A stretch of 20,816 nt of DNA from a virus, in IMG/VR virus record IMGVR_UViG_3300047491_000839, positions 1 through 20,816 of that record; one strand, written 5' to 3'. The translations under genes were made by a program, and so were the position numbers. The notes under the pieces were generated by a model. That model was given only the letters and a program-made list of their open reading frames with translations, was not told the origin of the DNA and made no database searches. The stretch's first letter is position 1; every line of letters begins with the position of its first letter. Positions 15,864 through 20,816 of this stretch are shown piece after piece.

Positions 15864-18800
15864 TACAGTACCTATTTTAAGTTATGCCAATACATTCAGC
15901 GATTGGTATGTTGTCACTAATGCGCTGTCGCAGGAGAACAACATTCTTGGTAAAGCAGATTACACCAAGGATTCTGGTACTCTTTATCTAAGTGAAACCA
16001 CACAAAACTCATTACAATCCAATGGTAATATTGTTGTACAGAAACAACTTCTTGTACAAGGTCTAGGTTCATCAGCCACCGTACAGAACAATTTAACAGT
16101 TGGTGGACAAGTATATTTTACAAACACAACACTCAGTCTGGTTGCTTCCGGTCAGGCCAACGTTTCTGGTCCAATTTATGCTCTTGCACCAAATACAGGT
16201 CTTATTGTTGCCAATAATGCAACGATTGGTTCAAATCTAACCACGATTGGTTCTGGTGTATTTGCAAGTAATGTATCAGTTGCAAGTTGGTTTGCTGTCA
16301 ATTCCAATTCTAGATTTGTTGGTCCTGTTGTTGCATCACAATCTGTTTCGACAGCCAATTTAATTGCAGACGCAATTAGTTCTACGGGTATAGCTACCGT
16401 AGATAAAGTTCAAGCCAATAGTTCTGTAACAACAGGCATCGTAAATGCCAATACAGTAGTAAATACAGCAAACGTTGTCGCTGGTGTATTGAGTTCTGGA
16501 CCAGCCACAGTTTCTACACTACAGGCCAACACTACAGTTCTTGCTGCAACAATTACAGCCAATACATTAATTACATCACCTAATGTAATTGCGACAGAAA
16601 TTTCCGGTACAAACATCACCGTTAATGCGGTACAAGCCAATACATCAGTAACGACCGGCACAGTTACAGCTAATACACTTGTCAACACCGCAAATCTTGT
16701 TGCTGGTGTATTGAGTTCTGGTCCAGCTACAGTCTCTACGTTACAGGCAAATACTACAGTATTAGCAGCCACAATTACAGCCAATACATTATTAACATCA
16801 CCGAATGTTATTGCTACTGAAATTTCTGGTACAAACATCACAGTTAATGCGGTGCAAGCTAATACGTCTATAACAACAGGAACGGTAACAGCTAACACAT
16901 TAGTAAACGCAGCCAATGTTATCGCTGGTGTATTGAGTTCTGGTGCAGCCACAGTTTCTACGTTACAAGCCAATACATCTCTGTTAGCTGCAACAATTAC
17001 AGCCAACACATCAGTGTCCGCACCAAATGTTATTGCTACTGCAATTTCTGGTACAGCTGTAACTGTTAGTACGGTACAAGCTAATACCTCTGTTACAACT
17101 GGAACGGTTACAGCTAATACATTAGTATCTGCACCTAATGTTATCGCTGGAGTATTGAGTTCTGGTGGTACAGCAACAGTAAATGCACTACAAGCAAATA
17201 GTTCTATTCAAACTGGCACATTCGTTGCAAATACCTCTGTATTGACCGGCACAGTAACAGCGAATACACTAGTATCTTCTCCTAATGTTATTGCTGGAGT
17301 ATTGAGTTCTGGTGGTACAGCAACAGTAAATGCACTACAAGCAAACACAAGCGTTTTAGCTAATTCGATAACTGCTAATGTAAGTTTCTCAGCTCCAACA
17401 ATTACAGCTACCACTCTAGTATCTGCACCTAATGTTATTGCTACTGCAATTTCCGGTACAGCAGTCACTGTTAGTACTGTGCAAGCCAATACATCAGTCA
17501 CAACCGGAACAGTTACAGCTAATACTTTGGTATCTGCTCCTAATGTTATTGCCACGGCAATTTCAGGCACCACAATAATTGCAAACACAATTACTGCTAA
17601 TAGTACACTGAATGTAACTGGTTCTGTATTGACTGAAAACGTCACAGTATTAAATATTACATCATCAAATAACAGATCAAACATTGGTGCAGGAAGTACT
17701 TCTGTAGCCAAAGCAATTCTTAATGTTATTGGTACAGCTTCAGTAAGCAACCTTTCGTATGCAAACGTGACCGTTAGTTCTAATATTTCTACTGTATCGA
17801 TTACTGGTTCCAATTCGGGAACATTAACTGTATCCTCTTCAATTACATCAGCCAATATTATTGGAACATCCGCAATCAGTTCTGGTGGTACGGCTACAGT
17901 TAATAATTTGCAAGCTAACGTATCAGTATTGACGGGCACAGTAACAGCCAATACATCAGTGTCGGCGCCAAATATTATTGGAACATCCGCAATCAGTTCG
18001 GCTGGTACGGCAACTGTAGATAAATTACAGGCAAACACTTCTATATTGACCGGAACAATTGCTGCAAATACCTCACTTACAGTTCCAATTGTTACTGCGG
18101 CCACAGGCGTCACTTCATCCAATTTCTTTGGCAGTAACACCATATTCATGAGTGGTTCAACTCAAGTTGACAACGCCATTTCAGTCAATATTGTTACTGC
18201 AAACACTAGCAAGGCTAATGGAAATTATTCTAGAGCATCGATGAATATTGCTGGACCATTAACAGCAGGAAATACATCTTTGGCTGCATTGAACATTACA
18301 GCCAACCTTGCATCAATCGTTGTTTCGAATGGCACCAGTTCATTAACGATGACGCCCACATCAATGACGGGAGCCTCTGTTGACGCATCACTGAAATCAT
18401 TAACAACAACTGGACCGGTTCAAGTTGGCGGAAACTTTATTATTAGTGGCACAACTCTATATGCACCAAACACTTTCACATTAAGTTCTGGTGCGATTGC
18501 TAATTCAAACAACTACATCAATGTTGACAGAACTCAATCTCCTGGTGCTTCGAATGCATCGATTCGTTGGAATGAAACGGATAAGTATTGGGATATTAAA
18601 AATGTTTCGACAAATACCTATACAAAGATTGTTGTTGACCAAGATCCAAGTACATCGATAACATTACAAGGTTATCTCCGTGCAAATGGTATTGTTTCAA
18701 CACAAGGTACAATTACTCCAGCAGCGACAACAACTTTGAACTTGGCTTTGTTTGATAATTTTATTATTACATTAAATCAAAATGTAACATTTGCGTTGTC

Positions 18801-19014
18801 TAATATTGCTACAAAAATTGGTAGTTCGGGATGTATTATTTTGAAACAAGATGCAACTGGTGGTAGATCATTCACAAAGGCTTCAGAAATGAAAACACCT
18901 TTGGGTGGTGCAGCTATCACACAATATACAGCTGCAAATTCTATATCCGTTATTAACTATTATGTTGTTGATGCTTCTACAGTTCTAATTAATTACATCG
19001 GTAACTTTGCATGA
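15856..19014 (+). CDS. long repeat-built tail fibre protein (1052 aa)
   Basis: The start overlaps the preceding gene by 8 bp. The N-terminus (YANTFSDWYVVTNALSQENN, then YTKDSGTLYLSE) is of a type that I associate with fibre proteins of marine T4-like phages and probably binds the baseplate. Residues 185 to about 744 are Val/Thr/Ala/Asn repeats of 37 residues (core QANTSVTTGTVTANTLV), grouped early on as exact 74-residue pairs; this predicts a long trimeric beta shaft. The C-terminal about 200 residues form a different domain (YINVDRTQSPGASNASIRWN, then KYWDI; TLNLALFDNFIITLNQNVTF; GCIILKQDATGGRSFTKASE), resembling fibre tips of many phages and likely the host-binding end. No chaperone or peptidase motif is visible. 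The stop overlaps the next start as ATGA (19011-19014). Confidence 0.82.
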   Translation: MANTVPILSYANTFSDWYVVTNALSQENNILGKADYTKDSGTLYLSETTQNSLQSNGNIVVQKQLLVQGLGSSATVQNNLTVGGQVYFTNTTLSLVASGQANVSGPIYALAPNTGLIVANNATIGSNLTTIGSGVFASNVSVASWFAVNSNSRFVGPVVASQSVSTANLIADAISSTGIATVDKVQANSSVTTGIVNANTVVNTANVVAGVLSSGPATVSTLQANTTVLAATITANTLITSPNVIATEISGTNITVNAVQANTSVTTGTVTANTLVNTANLVAGVLSSGPATVSTLQANTTVLAATITANTLLTSPNVIATEISGTNITVNAVQANTSITTGTVTANTLVNAANVIAGVLSSGAATVSTLQANTSLLAATITANTSVSAPNVIATAISGTAVTVSTVQANTSVTTGTVTANTLVSAPNVIAGVLSSGGTATVNALQANSSIQTGTFVANTSVLTGTVTANTLVSSPNVIAGVLSSGGTATVNALQANTSVLANSITANVSFSAPTITATTLVSAPNVIATAISGTAVTVSTVQANTSVTTGTVTANTLVSAPNVIATAISGTTIIANTITANSTLNVTGSVLTENVTVLNITSSNNRSNIGAGSTSVAKAILNVIGTASVSNLSYANVTVSSNISTVSITGSNSGTLTVSSSITSANIIGTSAISSGGTATVNNLQANVSVLTGTVTANTSVSAPNIIGTSAISSAGTATVDKLQANTSILTGTIAANTSLTVPIVTAATGVTSSNFFGSNTIFMSGSTQVDNAISVNIVTANTSKANGNYSRASMNIAGPLTAGNTSLAALNITANLASIVVSNGTSSLTMTPTSMTGASVDASLKSLTTTGPVQVGGNFIISGTTLYAPNTFTLSSGAIANSNNYINVDRTQSPGASNASIRWNETDKYWDIKNVSTNTYTKIVVDQDPSTSITLQGYLRANGIVSTQGTITPAATTTLNLALFDNFIITLNQNVTFALSNIATKIGSSGCIILKQDATGGRSFTKASEMKTPLGGAAITQYTAANSISVINYYVVDASTVLINYIGNFA
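16408..17073 (+). repeat. three in-phase 222-bp repeats in the tail fibre gene
   Basis: Copies begin at 16408, 16630 and 16852, each at a VQAN(S/T)S(V/I)TTG segment, and a further unit head lies at 17074. Each 222-bp unit is two 37-residue half-units: one contains (V/I)AGVLSSG(P/A)ATVST, the other VIATEISGTNITVNA or a close variant. Protein identity between copies is very high, with many synonymous base differences. Less regular copies continue to about 18090. Confidence 0.85.
17146..17345 (+). repeat. 53-bp exact direct repeat, 147 bp apart, in the tail fibre gene
   Basis: Bases 17146-17198 and 17293-17345 are identical and encode AGVLSSGGTATVNALQA plus flanking residues. The offset of 147 bp is 49 codons, so the frame is kept. 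Exact identity amid otherwise diverged repeats suggests recent duplication or gene conversion. Confidence 0.8.
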
Positions 19015-20816
19015 GCGGTTTTGGTTTCTTTGGTGTGTACGATTGGAGTACAGATGTAACCACATCTAGAACAACCACGACCACATGGAACACAAGTCAG
19101 TCTACAACTACTACTTGGTCGACCAGTAAATCAACTAGCCAATCTACCACAACTACCTGGACAACTAGTCGTTCAACTTCTAGTAGTTGGAACACCAGTA
19201 GATCAACAAGCCAATCGACAACTACTAGTTGGAACACCAGTCAATCTACCAGTCAATCTACCACAACTACATGGTCAACTAGCAAATCGACTAGCCAATC
19301 CACAACTACTACCTGGAATAGTGTGTGGACAACTACATGGTCTACCAGTCAATCTACTAGTCGTTCTACTACAACTACATGGTCCACAAGTCAATCAACA
19401 AGTCAAAGTACCACAACATCATGGATTACAGCGTGGAATACAAGTCAAAGTACAACAACTACTTGGACTAGTGTTTGGACAACAACCTGGTCAACTAGTC
19501 AATCAACATCACAAAGTACAACAACTACTTGGTCAACTAGCAGAAGTACAAGTCAATCCACAACAACCACCTGGACAACCAGCTGGTACACAAGTCAATC
19601 CACATCCACAAGTTGGATCAGTGTGTGGACAACGACATGGACCACAAGTTTAACTACTAGTCAATCAACCACCACTACGTGGACAACTTATTGGAACACA
19701 AGTCAATCTACAACTACTACATGGACAACCAGCTGGAACACTTCGCAAGCTACCACTACTACCTGGACTACCAGTTGGACCACAATAACGCAAGCTAACA
19801 CCAGTAAAAGTACTAGCCAAAGTACAACTACCACGTGGACAACCAGCTGGGACACAAGTCAATCAACGACAACAACCTGGACCACAACTTGGTCAACATC
19901 ATCATCTTGGACTACTACTTGGACCACCAGCCAAAGCACAACGACAACCTGGACCACTAGTTGGAATACAAGTCAATCCACAACAACAACTTGGACAACA
20001 AGTTGGAATACTCAACAAGTATTATTGACCGAACGTTTAACTTATTATGGAATAGATGAAGTTTTGACACAATGGGAAACTGTAGGTGTCTTGTCAACTT
20101 CTATATTAACATCACGATCAACAACAACTACATGGTCCACAAGTAGAAGTACCAGTCAATCCACAACTACTTCTTGGTCAACCAATAGAAGTACATCTTC
20201 GTCTTGGTCCACAAGTAGAAGTACCAGTCAATCCACAACTACTAGTTGGTCTACCAGTCAGTCCACCAGCCAAAGCACAACTACAACATGGACTACTACT
20301 TGGGTAACATCTTCAGCCTGGTCAACCAGTATAAGTACAAGCCGATCTACGACTACTACCTGGTCAACTAGCAAATCCACCAGCCAATCCACAACAACGA
20401 ACTGGACAACCAGTCAGTCAACCAACCAAACCACAACTACTTCTTGGACGACCAGTTGGAATACAGATCTAACAACAACAACAGCAGGATCAACTAGCCG
20501 AATCACAACAACGACCTGGACAACTAGCCAGTCCACCAGCCAAAGCACAACGACAACCTGGACTACCACGTGGAACACCAGCCAATCCACTACGACCACC
20601 TGGACCACAAGTTGGAATACTTCGCGTTCAACTTCGACAACTGCAACTACTAGCCAATCCACAACAACTACCTGGTTAACAAGTATTGCTACCTCACGTT
20701 CAACTACGACCACTTGGACAACCAGTTGGAGTACTAACCAATCCACAACGACCACCTGGACCACAAGTTGGAATACTTCGCGTTCAACTTCGACAACTGC
20801 AACTACTAGCCAATCC
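19011..20816 (+). CDS. Ser/Thr/Trp-rich repeat protein, 3' end beyond the window
   Basis: ATG at 19011 overlaps the fibre stop (ATGA). The frame has no stop for 602 codons to the window end, so the gene is 3'-truncated. A short unique head (MSGFGFFGVYDWSTDV) is followed by repeats of the form WSTSKSTSQSTTTTW. Sixty Trp are present; 58 of 59 successive Trp intervals are 4, 6, 10, 14 or 20. Lys, Arg or Gln mostly sit 4 and 8 residues after a Trp, on the same alternating face. Residues about 335-368 form a single non-repeat island (QQVLLTERLTYYGIDEVLTQ, then WETVGVLS). There is no signal peptide. Its place next to the tail fibre suggests a fibre, adhesin or decoration of the virion. The function is unknown, but the coding nature is firm because the open frame carries the amino-acid pattern throughout. 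Confidence 0.82.
   Translation, partial: MSGFGFFGVYDWSTDVTTSRTTTTTWNTSQSTTTTWSTSKSTSQSTTTTWTTSRSTSSSWNTSRSTSQSTTTSWNTSQSTSQSTTTTWSTSKSTSQSTTTTWNSVWTTTWSTSQSTSRSTTTTWSTSQSTSQSTTTSWITAWNTSQSTTTTWTSVWTTTWSTSQSTSQSTTTTWSTSRSTSQSTTTTWTTSWYTSQSTSTSWISVWTTTWTTSLTTSQSTTTTWTTYWNTSQSTTTTWTTSWNTSQATTTTWTTSWTTITQANTSKSTSQSTTTTWTTSWDTSQSTTTTWTTTWSTSSSWTTTWTTSQSTTTTWTTSWNTSQSTTTTWTTSWNTQQVLLTERLTYYGIDEVLTQWETVGVLSTSILTSRSTTTTWSTSRSTSQSTTTSWSTNRSTSSSWSTSRSTSQSTTTSWSTSQSTSQSTTTTWTTTWVTSSAWSTSISTSRSTTTTWSTSKSTSQSTTTNWTTSQSTNQTTTTSWTTSWNTDLTTTTAGSTSRITTTTWTTSQSTSQSTTTTWTTTWNTSQSTTTTWTTSWNTSRSTSTTATTSQSTTTTWLTSIATSRSTTTTWTTSWSTNQSTTTTWTTSWNTSRSTSTTATTSQS
19045..20816 (+). repeat. degenerate Thr/Ser-Trp minisatellite-like coding region
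   Basis: Units of 12, 18, 30, 42 or 60 bp, each ending in TGG, follow one another without strict tandem order. Thr and Ser positions use all available codons in mixed order, so DNA identity is much lower than protein identity. Local exact copies exist, for example 20133-20171 and 20205-20243 (39 bp, offset 72). Confidence 0.85.
20582..20816 (+). repeat. 79-bp near-perfect direct repeat ending exactly at the window end
   Basis: Bases 20582-20660 recur at 20738-20816 with one mismatch (20591 T against 20747 A), so 69 bp are identical to the last base. The offset is 156 bp (52 codons). The second copy ends precisely at the last base of the window. Confidence 0.85.

Noticed and set aside
16410-17009. 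199-residue open frame on the minus strand inside the tail fibre gene
   Set aside because: It mirrors the Val/Thr/Ala repeats of the + strand fibre. Repeats that avoid certain codons keep the opposite strand open. It has no ribosome binding site, and all neighbours are on the + strand.
17208-18149. 313-residue open frame on the minus strand
   Set aside because: Same cause as above: low-complexity shadow of the fibre repeats, rich in Val and Thr with no independent features.
19321-19653. 110-residue + strand open frame with HGLPVNLL/LHGPQVNQ-like repeats
   Set aside because: It is out of frame with the 602-codon Ser/Thr/Trp protein that covers the same bases and starts at a coupled ATG. Its repeats are the same DNA read in another frame.
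20414-20764. 116-residue minus-strand Val/Gln-rich open frame
   Set aside because: Reverse-complement shadow of Thr and Trp codons in the same repeat region.
19045-20816. CRISPR array or diversity-generating retroelement suggested by dense repeats
   Set aside because: Repeats have no constant-length spacers, are coding throughout, and no Cas gene, reverse transcriptase or template repeat is visible.
1-20816. tRNA, integrase, transposase or lysis genes
   Set aside because: I looked for such genes on both strands and saw nothing that supports one; all convincing genes are tail or baseplate structural types.

Overview
The window reads as part of the late structural-gene cluster of a contractile-tailed, T4-like phage (Caudoviricetes, myovirus morphology). 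The evidence is a run of same-strand, tightly packed genes: recognisable relatives of T4 baseplate wedge proteins gp25, gp6 and gp8, then a DUF4815-type giant structural protein and long repetitive fibre proteins of the kind common in marine and freshwater T4-like phages. The DNA is AT-rich. I see no host gene, integrase, tRNA, replication or lysis gene, so the host and lifestyle cannot be told from this piece. Every supported gene is on the + strand. Joints are short gaps or 4-8 bp overlaps, which suggests one polycistronic late unit with translational coupling.

Layout. 2-361 is the 3' end of an unknown gene cut by the window edge, and 365-1195 is an unknown structural-looking protein. A 90-bp gap (1196-1285) precedes the baseplate block: gp25 (1286-1678), gp6 (1680-3761), and a large protein in the position of T4 gp7 whose reading frame (3758-6604) is broken by a single in-frame TAG at 5462. 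Next come a fibre-like KISELPA protein (6608-7753), gp8 (7764-9170), the 1574-residue DUF4815 protein (9180-13904) and a separate DPLAQTF-family protein (13948-15630). The end holds a 76-residue coiled-coil protein (15633-15863), a 1052-residue repeat tail fibre (15856-19014) and an open-ended Ser/Thr/Trp repeat protein (19011-20816) that runs off the window.

Working together: gp25, gp6, the gp7-position protein and gp8 would build the baseplate wedges. The DUF4815 and DPLAQTF proteins are probably peripheral baseplate or fibre-attachment components. The repeat proteins are probably distal, host-contacting parts. A Gly-Gly-x-Gly-Tyr beta module recurs in gp6, the gp7-position protein, gp8 and the DPLAQTF protein, as if one decoration domain had been spread over the baseplate.

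Most notable are the final protein and the TAG. The final protein has 60 Trp in 602 visible residues, and 58 of the 59 Trp-to-Trp intervals are 4, 6, 10, 14 or 20. All 58 are even, which implies a one-faced extended beta architecture. The lone in-frame TAG lies inside what otherwise reads as one 948-codon protein. The window also ends exactly at the end of a 79-bp near-perfect repeat, which may mark an assembly break.
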